Shown: piece after piece, positions 47,958 to 60,390 of the stretch
Numbering within the stretch: the stretch's first letter is position 1
Layout of the letters: the number at the start of each line of letters is the position of its first letter
Source of the DNA: Lycorma delicatula
Lineage: Eukaryota > Arthropoda > Insecta > Hemiptera > Fulgoridae
Direction of reading: 5' to 3'
Length of the DNA stretch: 64,000 bases
NCBI RefSeq assembly: GCF_047948215.1
Contig: NC_134456.1
Location: 195,870,034-195,934,033 of the forward strand
The notes under the pieces: model-generated
Databases searched by the model: none
Seen by the model: the letters and a program-made list of their open reading frames with translations, nothing else
What the model was told of the DNA's origin: nothing
Program-made: the position numbers and the translations under genes

Positions 47958-49659
47958 TAAAGATTACAAATTTACGGGTACAATACATTACAGTGATAAG
48001 TCGCTAATGACTTTTAATTGTTGATGTAATTATAAATAAAAGTATTAAAAAAAAATAAATTAAAAAAATGTGTAGTATACTGGCGCGTTTCAGTTTTATA
48101 ATATGAATTTGTATGTTTGAGATCAAAAAATTTTTAAAGTAATCTAAAATCTGATTTGGCCTTCTAATTTATTTATTTTCTTGTGTAAACTGAGTTTTTC
48201 AAAGAAGCAGTTCTACATTAACGTATCATAATGTACTAAATTTAATATAAGGAAAGATTAGTTTAACTTCATTATATGATCATATACTGAGTTATATTTA
48301 ATTGTAATGTTTAAATATGTTTTTGCTTTTTGATGTATATAAACTGATTTTTTGTTTGTTTTATAGCGGATATAATATCTAAATTTAGGAAGACGTTGAG
48401 ATAACTAGATTTGCAATTTACACTTCCTTATCGTTGATTTAGTATTTAAGAGAATATAAACGAAATAGAATATGGACCTAGATGGTTGTTCTATCGATCC
48501 ATTACAAACGTTTTTTGGATACAAAGAGAAAAATGCGTAGATATTTTTATTATTTTGTTTATACGTAGAAACAATTGCTTTTACGTGTTGATTTAAACAT
48601 TTTAGAAAAAGATTGTTTAGTGTGCTATGTGCATTTGTAGAGAGGAGGGTGTGAGTCTGTACGATAGGTTTAAAATATGTGTCCCTGTCGTTTTTAGATA
48701 TGGAGATGAGACTATTGTTGTAGGAAATTTGCTTATCTTTTGTTGTCGAGCTACTCTAGTGAGACTATAAGTAGTTTTTAGGAAGTTGCTCCCAACCCAG
48801 TATGTTTTGGTCACCGGTTGTCGCACAGCACGTGGCAGGAAGTCTTCAACTACATGTGTGTTCTTTGATAAAAGTTCTTGATTTCGGTGGCAGCGCTACA
48901 CCCTCTTGGGTGGCCTGTACTAACCAGGTGTCCTTATCTACAACCCCTTGCTGGGGCGTCACACTAACTTCTTAATGAGACATACTCTACCGCCTTATAT
49001 CACGAAATCATTAATATCGTATTTTAAGAAGTATTATGTTTCATACTGGTTTTTAATTCGGATTTACTTAGTGTACTTAATCTATCGATTCGCTGAGTTA
49101 ATCAGAATAGAAGTTATTTAATAAAAAGTTAAGTTTATAAAATATCTTACTAACTTTATGATTATGTTTACTGTAAGGTATATTATTTTTGAAATACGAC
49201 TAAGAATATTTTTTAAAAGAAATTGACCGTTAAAAGTATTTTCCGAATATTGTTACTTACTTATCAATACTATTACTGGGTGACCTATCAGTTGGTGCAT
49301 GACAAATTCAATTTAGAATACGGTTTTAAGCAACCTTTTTTGAATTGAAATGGTGGTACAACAGGTAGTATACAAATTAAAGAAACTTTCATTTTACGTA
49401 AATATTTATTTTTTGCACGTCCACAATTTTGATGCAAGTGGCATAAATTATATTTACGTAAGTTCATACGGAAACCGAACCGGACCAAATCGAATTATTA
49501 ATGTCGTAATAATATAATTGACATAAACGTTTATGTGATGCTAAATTCAGTTTTTAAATTAGTTGTAGAAGATTTTTTAATTGATTTTACGTTAAATCTG
49601 TTTTAGAAGTTAGATAAACATTATCATTAATGTAAGGTTAAAACTGAAATGATTTCCAG
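47958..49659. other. AT-rich noncoding DNA with an unidentified GC-richer stretch
   Basis: 48780-48970 is GC-richer and holds part of a minus-strand ORF (48617-48826) with no domain that I recognise. It may be an old repeat or a host element. The rest is AT-rich. Confidence 0.4.
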
Positions 49660-50060
49660 TATCAAAGACTGCCTAGAAGTTGGTAGTTCTGGAAAGCGCC
49701 GCCTGCCGCCCTGCATTGGATTAATGTTGAGTTAATATAACCTTGTTTCCTATTGGTGGACTGGTGACGCGGAGGCGCGGCAAGCATCGGTCCACGCGAT
49801 CAGTATCTCTCCTTCGTTACCAAGGAAAACCACTGCCTTCTCACTTGATAAAACGTTTTCGGTTTGCGTGAGTCGAGATGGATTGCGATAAGCTCAGATC
49901 GTGAAGGCGTGTTTCATTTCTGTTTGTTTTTCGTGTGTTCCAAAGTATCAACAGTCATAAAGTACGATTAAAAGTATTTGTTAAAAGACTGTTAGAGTGT
50001 TTGATCCTCATTCTGGTCCAACGTAAATGCACTTACATCTCGATGACCTATACTGAAAGG
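49660..50060. promoter_or_regulatory. CpG-rich island, candidate promoter or conserved element
   Basis: 49690-49900 is among the most GC- and CpG-rich stretches of the window. It contains two CCAAT-box cores on the minus strand (ATTGG at 49715 and 49752) and a weak TATA-like GATAAAA (49847-49853), but I see no convincing initiator at 25-35 bases. A direction cannot be assigned and no coding exon was seen. Confidence 0.25.
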
Positions 50061-50575
50061 AACATGATGTCCGTTATGTAAATGCTCTTATTTATTTATA
50101 GATGCCACGAATAGTGTTCCTAAGTTGTGCAATTCTTTGCTGGCTTTGCTAGTTACGTGTCTTGATGGAAAGCGTTGTAATAATAATATTATGTGCAGTA
50201 TTTTAGTTTCAATATTGCGGTCTCGCTTCACAAACTGTGTATAAATGGCATTACAATTTTATGTTCTGTTTGTCCGGTGATCCACTTTCCCATCGGTGAA
50301 GTACAAGACCTACCACGGCGTAGAATGTTTATTTTTTTTTAATAGGTTCTCATAATTTACTATTATCATTTAGTAATTTAAGTCAAAATTAGTGGTAAAA
50401 AAATTAACGAATTTTAAATAATTACGATATTAATAAGAAATAATGACGGTTTTTAATAAATACTTCTGGGAAGCATGAGTAGTCTATATAATATGTATAA
50501 AATATTTATACGTATTAATTTTTAATTAAATATTTATATTACAGATACTATTATTTTCTACAGGTCTACAAACCT

Positions 50576-50600
50576 TTGATTGATTGATTGATTGATTGAT
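50576..50600. repeat. TTGA/GATT microsatellite
   Basis: Six uninterrupted TTGA units. Confidence 0.95.
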
Positions 50601-50699
50601 TATGATATTTTGAAAGTCTTCAGATCCCTAGTGAAGCTTTTTTGATTATGGCTTGTAGAGAGTTTCGCCCTTTGCGTGTAGTGAGTGTACATAAAGTTT

Positions 50700-50862
50700 G
50701 TTTAATCTGAGAATTACCGAGCCCGGATTCTCTTTTTAATTAAAATCCAGCAACTGAATGGTACTGAGGAGCCATTAGTGATAAATTTACTGTTCTGCCT
50801 GGGTTTCGAACTGACAACCTCCAGCGTAGAAAGCCAAGCGCTAACCATCTTTGCCACTCCAA
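50700..50862 (-). mobile_element. tRNA-derived SINE, different family
   Basis: The minus strand has an A box TGGCAAAGATGG (50856-50845) and a B box AGTTCGAAACC (50812-50802) at tRNA-like spacing. A body follows without homology to the SINE at 41393. The minus-strand ORF that covers it (50714-50908) is not a gene. Confidence 0.6.
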
Positions 50863-51619
50863 CACATTCTATGATGCAAATAAATTCGTATCTTTTATAT
50901 ATATACATACAGAGGGTACAATGAAAATAAAAGCTTATGTTGAGAAGGTTGAGACTGCATTACACCAAACCCAAAAACATTTAGACCGAAAACATTTAGG
51001 AAAACAATAATAATCATTACGCTTTTATTTATGCACGTTTAATTTATTACCCTTTTTCATGTTTTGTTTGTTATAATTCATTATTAAGTAATTAGTATTA
51101 ACAATCCAATAAATAAAGATTGAAAAAACAAGAATTTTAATTTAGGTGCATTTTTAAACTAAAAAAAATCTTAACTAGTGCTTGACTGGCAAAGATGGTT
51201 ATATTCATAATTATACTAAATTATAAGTACAATTATTATTGTAAAATCTTTGTTACAACATTTAGAATTTTCAAATTCTTTTTTTTTGTACGATGTTTTC
51301 ATTGTTGATTATATTAGTATCATTAACACTTACTTGAAATTTGCATTATATGTCCAGTTCCTGTGAAAGTTTACCATTTTCTCTGTCTTTCCCTACAGTC
51401 ACTTTCCCTACCACTGTCTACATGCATGATAAATTTATCTGTCGTTACGTTAATAGCGGTTCCATCTTCTCATATGCAGTTTCAGTTTTTTTTTACGAGT
51501 TCACAGTATAGTTTCCAATCAATTATTATTTCAATCAATTATTCATTTCATTCATTTTTTTCTCAGCTAAGTTTTTAATATCTGACATTAAAAATCCGTT
51601 CAAAACCAACGTATCTTTT
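50863..51619. other. AT-rich noncoding DNA, no gene seen
   Basis: Nothing recognisable. Confidence 0.5.
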
Positions 51620-52445
51620 CATAGCCTACCATACCATTCGATCTTTTTTAAATCAGGATGATAAGTTGGAAGACGAAGAACCTGCTGCTCATGTTTTTTT
51701 AATAGTTCATCAAAATGATACATTATTTTTGAATTTCTATGTAATTTAATTATGTCATGTAATTGTGGTTTTTAACTTTGCTTTATTAAACGGAATATTG
51801 TTCCTTTCTAACCAGGTAATCATATCACTTTTTCTATCATATGAATTCGGATCTTGTTTAGCTGTGAAATGTGGTATGGCGCATTATGGATAACAACCAC
51901 AGACCGGGGGTGGAAGACCAGGATGAATTTCTCAAATGCCCATTTCCTAAAACTGTTGTTGTTGACGCTGTCGTAATAGTCACTGCTTTTTGAACTCGGT
52001 TTCCAAGTAAACATCGCGTTCGGAATGAACCTCATTTCTCTTCCAGCGTGGATTATGATTGACCGATTATGATTTACCTTTAGTAATCAACACTTTTTCT
52101 CCTGCACTATTGTCAACTCAACCACAATTCTTCGAAATAAGCAAACGAAGAATTTTCTTTTATGCAAAAGGGCATTTTTCTTAAATATTCTATTCCACTG
52201 GATGTCTTCTTTAACAATAAAAAATTTGCTATTATTATCAGATTTACACCACTTAAATTCTAACTCTTTCAGGATAGCCGCTAGTGTAGTTCTAGGACCT
52301 TTAAACTGAATACTCTTTTGAAGTTCTTCACGTAATTTATTTAATGTTGGCAGTTCATTACGTTTTGCGCTAAACTGGTTAGCTGTTCTTCTTACAACAT
52401 CTTGATCAAAACTGTCAAATCCGGTCTAACTGGTTTTGAACGTTG
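51620..52445 (-). pseudogene. DDE-type transposase (DDE_3-like), degenerate
   Basis: Read on the minus strand, almost the whole protein is in one frame with four in-frame stops: SFDQDVVRRTANQF (about 52420), KELEFKWCKSDNNSKF, then SIIIHAGREMRFIPNAM (about 52060-52010), VVVIHNAPYH (about 51900-51870), and LRLPTYHPDLKKIEW (about 51680-51640). The order matches an insect DDE_3 (IS630/Tc1-superfamily) transposase: helix-turn-helix region, catalytic core, and the PDL-x-x-IE end. The second catalytic aspartate of the usual V-I-D-N motif is histidine here (codon 51886-51888 on plus), and the first catalytic motif is disrupted by frame changes. The third, a glutamate, is kept. The element is inactive. 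The N-terminus and inverted repeats were not found. Confidence 0.85.
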
Positions 52446-52542
52446 TTTATACTTTTTTGGTGTGCGGAACCAAAAAATAATTTTATAATTTTTTTTTAAT
52501 TTTTTCAATTTTATATTTATTTATTTATGTTTAAATAGATTT

Positions 52543-52588
<46 letters not shown>
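52543..52588. repeat. Poly(A) plus TA microsatellite
   Basis: Fifteen A, then about fifteen TA units, about 100 bases beyond the transposase relic. Confidence 0.9.
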
Positions 52589-55199
52589 TATATACAAATA
52601 TTTCACCTGCACGACCTTTAATTATCCCATATTAGTAATTATCATATATTAAAGAGTAATGTTTTTTTTTTGTAGTCGTGTTTTTAATTTTTAATAATCT
52701 TTTCTTGCTACTTCCATAATGGTACAAAAATTAAATATCTTTTCATGTTTAATTGATAAATTTCGTTAAATATCTAAGCAGTAACAACTACTGATAAAAG
52801 TTATTTTTTTATATAAACAAAAGCGGTCGATTAGCTTCCAAACTCGTTTCATGAAAAAAAATGATTAAATTAAAAAAAAAAAATTATGACACAAAATGCT
52901 CAGTTTTTACAGCACTTGTAAGCTTTAAATTATTTATAAATTTGATAAAATATTCGTCCATTATGTACGTTAAAAGTAATAGTGTAAAATATATTTTTCG
53001 TCTGCTTTATTACCTACCACAGTTGTAGAAAAAAATTGAAGTTATGATCCACACTAATCTGACGTAAATCAACTTCTAGATTATTAACCATGATTATATC
53101 GCATGAATTATTCAGTTTTTTATACGTAAGTATTTTATGAACAAAAAAAAAATTAATTTTGTTATGTTACTATGAAATCATTTTTAAAATAAATCACCCG
53201 TTGCAAATCTATATATATATATATTTGTAGTTGAAGAGAAATAACTTTTATAGTTAGTAATATGTACCTTTTGTCTTCATTTCTGAAGTTGTTTTATTTT
53301 TATCAATCCATTGATAAATGCGAATAATATATCCGCGAGGATCCGAAGTTTTGTGGGTCGGGTTGATAGGGTACAGTGAGATGATGTATGGGGAGTAGAG
53401 GATCACATTAGAAGCCCCCGTATCTGACGATTAATTAGTGTCATTTGCAACGGCAGATGTGTTGGAGTGATAGTGCGCGTTGTTCTTGCTTCTAGCATCG
53501 CATGGTGTCCGTCCATTCGTTTACCTTTACCTCTGAAGATCTCTTTTCTGGTTGGTTTTTTAAATTTTTTATTTTATTTTATTACTGCACTATATTACTT
53601 TTTTACATCTATGTTTTGTTTTTTTTTTCAACAAAAAAGTTTTCAGAAATAAAATACATTAAAAAACTTCGTGATAACAAAACTAGGAAACTTTTAAGAA
53701 CGTTGAATTTTTGTTTTATTTAAATATATGTATATGTATGTACGCCGTAAAAACTTTTTCCCATTATATTGCAAATAAAGTAATGATATGTTTCATTCAT
53801 TCATATATTGCATTTTATTAGTCTGGAAAAAATTAGTAATCAAGAGAATTGATTTATTTTTTTACCCCAACCATAGTATTAGTTGATTGTACTACAAGTG
53901 TTTGTTTACCATAATAATGTTCACTTGGTAGTGGAAATACCATAACAGTCATGTTCTCTTGAGTAGAATATATTTTTGGTAGTTATTATACGTAAACTGG
54001 TGTGTTAACTCAGAAAAAATAGGTAAAAAATTGCTTTTATTTTAATTATAATTAGAATAATATATCTTATTTCAAGGTACTGAGAACATATTATGAAGGA
54101 ATACAATGTTACATATTTCTTATTATTTTAAATCTGCGACGTGAAAAAAAAACACTGTTCACAGATGATTATAATAATGTATAATGGCAGTTCAAACACT
54201 ACGTTAGTAGGAAGTATGCTGTCTGCTCTGTTATATAATAATTATAATGAAGTGCTTATGTTTTTTTTTTTTTTTTTTTGTAAAAGTGATCTTCAGGTAA
54301 GTTTACCAGAATTCTTATATTTCATTAAATTATTTTTAAATATTATTTGGTCTTTCAATTATATCATTATATATATATATATATATTTTTTAAATAATAA
54401 TAATAATATAAATTTTCAGGTTTTCTTATTTAGAATGTAGAAAAACATTTAGAATTATTACGTTTTTTTTTATCCCGAAATATAAAGAGATTCAAAATAA
54501 TTTCATGATTTTCGTTTTACATATAACGTTTAAATATGTGGTTTAAAACAATTAGGTTAATCAAGTATTTGATTATAAAAAAATAAATATTTAATAGTAA
54601 TATTAGTTAAATTGAAGGTATGTTTTACCTTCATATTTAAGGTATGTGTGTGTGTTTATATATAAATATTTAGAAATTTATACTTTTTTAATTGACCAAA
54701 ACAGATAGCGGTTTTTAGTAATATGTGTTTTTATCTTTTTTTTAGTTTTGTATGTATGTATGTTGAAGTCATTTTCAATATAAAGTTATTTATGTTTAAC
54801 CATTCTCCATATTTCTTTTTTTAAATTTATGATAGAAGTTCACCTGGCAGTTTTTTTATAGCTTAAGTGTAAGATTTTTTAAAATAATTTTTTTCCTCGG
54901 TGGTTAATTTACAATCTGTTCCAATTTACCGGAACCATAAGTAAATCTGAATACAAAATAAAATACATGCAGAGAAGGGTTTCCTTAGAAATCTTTAACG
55001 AACTGTATATGCATAAATATGTATGCATAGGTATACATATTTCATACAGTATATGTATATATAATAAACATAAATAGGAACAAACAAAGATGAGTCAAAG
55101 GAACATTGATAAAATTCATAACATAAATAGCAAATAAAACACTAACAAATAACTCTTGTCAGTCACACAAGGAATAACTAATCAAACAAAAAACTAAAG
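52589..55199. other. AT-rich noncoding DNA with one GC-richer patch
   Basis: No gene seen. A GC-richer patch lies at about 53325-53530, a poly(T) run of 19 at 54261-54279, and an AT microsatellite at about 54366-54388. The patch may be host regulatory DNA but contains no motif cluster I would rely on. Confidence 0.4.
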
Positions 55200-56045
55200 T
55201 AAGTGGCCAAACGAAATGAACAATTTTGACCACGCACAACGTAGGGTAGCTGATCACCTCAAATCTCGAAAAACTTACAGATCTAATATATCAGTCGCTT
55301 TAGGTGGCTAACGCTCTCGCTGTTATCCAGGAGGTTAACGACGAGCCAGTTCACAAGTCTGTTCAGTTTCATTTTGTATCTTGCACCGAATCACCATATT
55401 TCCTCTCGAACGACTCGCAATCCCAGTTAATGGTGTATTTCAGTTTTTCGCAAAACACGGCGTTTTTTTTTTATATTTCTCAATAGTTTGTTCAATAATT
55501 GCTGTACGATTTCGATGTTACTCTCATCTGTCGTGCCCCATAGTTGTATTCCTTAGGTCCAAATCGGTTTCAGGACCGCTGAGTACATCAATTGCTTATT
55601 AGGTAATGATAGATACAACCCCTTGCCTAACAACCAGTACATCTCCCTAAACTTTAAATTAATCTGCGTCCTTTTTTCTCCCTGACATGAAGTCTTCACG
55701 TCAGACACCGATCCAGATGTAGTATTGCACGCTGTTAGCATGCGGGATGAAAATGCCATTAAATTAAACACGTTTACAGTAACCTCTTCTCATCGCATAT
55801 GTAACATGTGTAGACTTTGCCGGGTAACATTTATCTTTTACTTAGCTAGCCATTCGTTAATTCCAACACAGTTTGAAGTTTAGCAGAAGCTACTATAGGG
55901 TCAGCATCCATAGCCAGGATCGCCGTGTCATCCGCAGATGATGCAACTGTGATCTCCTCTGGAGCCGGTTGATCCGCAGAAGACCGAGTACAAAACCGGC
56001 TCCAGAACTGAGCTCTGAGGAATACCCGACCCAGTATCAAAGTAT
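55200..56045 (-). pseudogene. Jockey-type RT relic (palm to C-terminus)
   Basis: On the minus strand from 56040: a decayed motif B region, then SADDTAILAMDADPIVASAKL (about 55950-55890; motif C, with the usual FADD reading SADD). A gap of decayed sequence follows, then TQINLKFREMYWLLGK and LSLPNKQLMYSAVLKPIWT (55670-55553). The frame then changes to LWGTTDESNIEIVQQLLNK and a tail with a decayed R-KRTDILDL motif (about 55300-55270). This order matches the jockey pol C-terminal half. It is the same superfamily as the relics at 46.2 and 62.5 kb. Many stops and frameshifts are present. The 3' boundary is uncertain. Confidence 0.82.
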
Positions 56046-58646
56046 TATCGCTTAGTATTAAATTACTATAATTTTATATACTTTAATACCGTTTTGATTT
56101 TCAAACTATTTTCACACGAAATTTTGTTGTAAAAATTAGAGTAAAATATAATAACAAGTATCCCACATTTCAGAGAACCAGTGCTCGAATTCAACAGTAG
56201 TGTTTTTACATTATTTCTCTTCATTCCTTTCCTTATTTGATAAAGATGCAGATTTTTCGTCTTTACATTCATTGCAGACGGTTTTTTTATGTTTATTTAG
56301 GCTATTAATAAAATAATAACTTCAAAAACCGCACTAAAGATAATGCATTTTCCTTAAAATTTGTACTTTTTGAAATGAGTACCAAGTTAAGGGTTATTAT
56401 GTTGTTATTTTTAATTTCGACTTCTAAAATAAGAAAATTTAAGTAAATTTTTATTTTTAATGTGGTTTTTAAGTCTGAATTATAAGAAAAAATTCATTTC
56501 TTTAATAAATTTTTATATTTATTTGTATAAGATTAAACAAATATGAATATATTAAATTAATTAATTCATTACTTAAGTAGTTTTATTTATCCATTTGATT
56601 CGTACCTAAAAGAATTAAAATAATTAAATAACATATATTCATATATAAAAACTTACATATTAACATATCGGTTTCTATGTAGAAAAAAAATTGGAACTTA
56701 ATACAAAAAGTCATCTTTATTATTTTAACGTGTTTAAATTTTTAAGTGGTAGGTAGAACGATGCAGCGTGTTAATTATTTTAATGACGTTATTAGTTTTT
56801 TAGATTGTTACAAATACTTTATTTCAATAATGTGATAGTTATTTAAGAAAAGATTAAAAAGTAGATTTTTATATAAAACAATGAAAATATTCACTAAATT
56901 TCATGCAGTTGCAGCATAAAAAATTATTAGTTTTATGTTTTTGTTTTTATATTAATTATTTGAATGATTTTATGTCCTTAATTCCTCCTATTCTCTCTTC
57001 TATTTTCTTTCGAAAAATGTATAAATCTTGCAATCATTTTCCTACATCCCAATATTTTTTCTTATTATGCTTTCAGCTTTATCCATTCCTGAATTAACCA
57101 ATTGTGAGTGTCTTAGTTTCTCTTCAAGTGTCCTGAAATCCTTTCATTGTTCACTTTATCAACCGTTTTGCGTTTTAACATAATTCTACAACTTAAAAGA
57201 AAAACGCTTTTTTATCTTCTAACCATGTTTCGGCTACATATAAATATTTTTAAAATTTTCCTTAACAGGCATTTAATACTAATTGACGTATTTTATGCTT
57301 GTAGGATTTTTTTTTGTGTTTACGTGATTTCTGTAAATCATTCCAGTTTTCAGATATTTTTCGTATAATACTCTAAGTTAAGATTAGACGTTCTTTGCTT
57401 GAGAAAAATTAATGTTTTTATTTTTTCTCCGTATATTATGGACATAAAAACCACAGAATTTTATCCTGTTTTGCAGCATACTTGTTTCATTAAAACTATT
57501 CCATAAAAATCTTTAAGCGGTATATTTTACGTCCATTGGATGTTGCAATTTACACAGTTAATGGCTAATAAAAGAAGTTTTAAAGAAATTTATATGTGTT
57601 CAGTTAAATATATATAAAGGGGGATGATATTGATTTACAACTGGTAGTAGAATCTGTAACTATTCTGAAGTTTGTTATATGCACACCGTACGATCAGTCC
57701 TGTCAAGTTATTAATATTACTGCTAATAAAGTGTTCTATAAAAATGTATACGTTATGGTTAGAAGAGGGTTAGTGTTATCTGGAAGACCGGCAGACAGAG
57801 GCAATATTGACACGACCTAACCGTAATAGGGTAACTAACCCTTAGGCAAAAGTAACGCTGAAACTTTGTTAACGGGGTAGTAATCTTCATCCGTCATGTC
57901 ATTTTATATTAAAAATCTTCTTTGTGTTTTTATTCCGTAACATGAATTTATGAACCACAGATATTCATACACATTTTGAATTACATTTCATCAATGAGCG
58001 TGCAAAAAAGTAATTTATTCAAAGATGAAATTCTCTAGATTTTTCCTTTTGAGTTAACCAATTAATAAGAACATAATTTCAGTAAAAAACAATCAATCAT
58101 GTTGCATTAAATTGTACACTTTTTTAAATCACATTTTCTTCTTCAGTTGAAGTGCTTAGGTCTAATATGGCTGTACTAGTTTATATATTAGTATTCAGTA
58201 ACACACATTGGCATTTTGATCATTGATAATAACTTATTGACTATAACAAGTAATAACTTGTTTTCTCCTTTATACGTTTTTCTAATGTTTGTTTTACATA
58301 ATTATACAGTGGAAATAAAACGCCATCACAGTTATTTAAAATCAATAATGTTGTAATCGAGAAAAAAAATTGTAATAAAAAAGGTTAAATGTGTTAAAGT
58401 GCATATGCCTTATGCGTAATACATAAATCCACATTTTAAACCATCAGTTTTTCCATTTATTTTACATTTTACAGTATATATGATTATTGTAATATAAAAA
58501 TCAATATTAGTTAAAAAACGTTTTCATTTTTTTAACAACGTTTAACCAAAATGGAAAAGTAATGGTTGTAAATGTGTTAATATCTATCTACTTTCAAAAC
58601 TTGGTAATATTTTGTTATAAAAAATTGATCTCTTGAGGTAATATAG

Positions 58647-58695
58647 CACACACACACACACACACACACACACGCATATATATATATATATATAT
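58647..58695. repeat. CA then TA microsatellite
   Basis: About thirteen CA units followed, after CG, by about ten TA units. Confidence 0.95.
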
Positions 58696-59194
58696 GTGTA
58701 TTTAATGTAATTAATTATTTCATAGTGAGCTATTTTACTCCGACTTTAACTATATTCTTTTATTTTTAAGAACAATTGTAATAGTTTGATTTTAATTGAA
58801 AAGGGATATGAAATCTTTCCATAGGTACAAATAATCAAACAGACTTGGTTGTACGTTGAAAAACGTACATACTCTATTATTAAACAGGCATTTTTAAACG
58901 ATAATAAAAATTAAATTAAAAGTTAAATGTAATTAAGAAAATTTTGCGTTAGTTTGAAAATTCTGTCTCTTTTGTTTCAGGTATTGTATGATTTATATCG
59001 ACTCGACAAAATTAATCGTTATCGTTGAAGATACAAAAAAACTCTGTATGTATTTAATTACTATTTTTTCGGATCGCTTTTTACTTTATTAATTTATTCT
59101 ATCATTTTGTAGCTATTTAGAATGTGCTATTTATTTTAATTTTGTTTTAAACGTAAACATATTTAATATTTTACAACAACTATATTTATGTTAC

Positions 59195-59198
<4 letters not shown>

Positions 59199-59243
<45 letters not shown>
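59199..59243. repeat. TA microsatellite
   Basis: About 22 TA units. Confidence 0.95.
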
Positions 59244-59245
<2 letters not shown>

Positions 59246-59999
59246 GTGTGTGTTTATTTTTTTATTAAAAATATTTTCGCTTATAGATTAAAAAAAAACA
59301 AATTAAGTTAACAGTCAAAACAGAAAATTACACACCTAACAAATGAATGAACTTTTCATCTCTATCAAATTATATTTTCCTAATGTAATAAAACGAAAAA
59401 ATCACTTACACAAGAATGATAACCAAATTTATAAGCTTTATCGAAAGGATTAGTTAAATAAACATTTTTAATTATGCAATTGCAATACCAAATAAATAAT
59501 TGATCGATTTTGGTTGACACATGATTTTGGCGAACTATGTGTAATTGCAACTACAATAATTAAAAATGTTTGCTTATTGTAAATATAGCAATCCTTGATG
59601 GCAATCTTACTTATTTCATTATTTTTTTGATTTGTGTGATTTTTTGTGGCTTTCAAAAATGTCTTTGAATGAAACAAAAAGTACTTAAATTTTCATTCCT
59701 TTATTTGGTCATTTGCATAATTTTATATATTTTTTAAATTTAATATATTATACAACAATCATTTGTTATATAACTCTAAAATAAACGGCTAATTCTTTCC
59801 CTATTATATTATTTTAAGAACTTATTATTATAATTTTAGTTAAAAGAATTTTTAAGATGATGTTAAAATATTAATGATTACATGTAAAATAAATAAAAAT
59901 TGATAAATGCATCAGGTTTAAAGCAATTGCTTGAGATTTTGGATAGAAGAAGTGGTATGTTCGGGTTGATGGTAAATGGTAGAAGGTGTAAGGGGGTGT

Positions 60000-60390
60000 T
60001 CTTTGTTAACCGGGCAGGTATCGGCTAATTTCCTGGAGCACGACGTGGCGATAAGGGATGCAAAGCGACAGCCTGAAATATGAACGGAGCCCAAAGCAAG
60101 CTCTCATCCATAGTCGATCGTAGTTCCTTCCTCGCTGATACCGCGCGCGCTAATAGGCCTCTCTATCAATGATTTATTATATATTTTTATCTGTCAAAGG
60201 GAAGAAGCAGATTACCAGTGTAGCTGTAATGATGCGCCATTAGGGCGAAAGAGGGAGAAGTTCCGCTTCTTTTCTTTTCGGATGAATTTTCTCTCGGCAT
60301 AAATTTTGCTAGCAGCGGAGAGTGAGTGATAGGAACTGTAACTGTAGACTGTACTGTTCATTGTCACCTCTTGTCGTAACTATTTATCGT
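60000..60390. promoter_or_regulatory. GC-rich island with Hox/TALE-like motifs (candidate enhancer)
   Basis: A sharply bounded stretch of balanced composition with several CpG-rich runs (CCGCGCGCGC at 60141-60150). It contains TGATTTAT at 60170-60177, which fits the Exd/Pbx-Hox composite TGATNNAT, and CTGTCAA at 60191-60197, a Homothorax/Meis-type site, 13 bases apart. There is no ORF and no transposon similarity. A regulatory role is inferred from motifs and composition only. Confidence 0.3.

Larger units (their letters stand above)
56046..59999. other. AT-rich noncoding DNA, no gene seen
   Basis: Two microsatellites (58647-58695, 59199-59243) and a slightly GC-richer stretch at about 57755-57900. 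The ORFs at 56903-57097 and 57147-57368 are T-rich chance frames. Confidence 0.45.
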
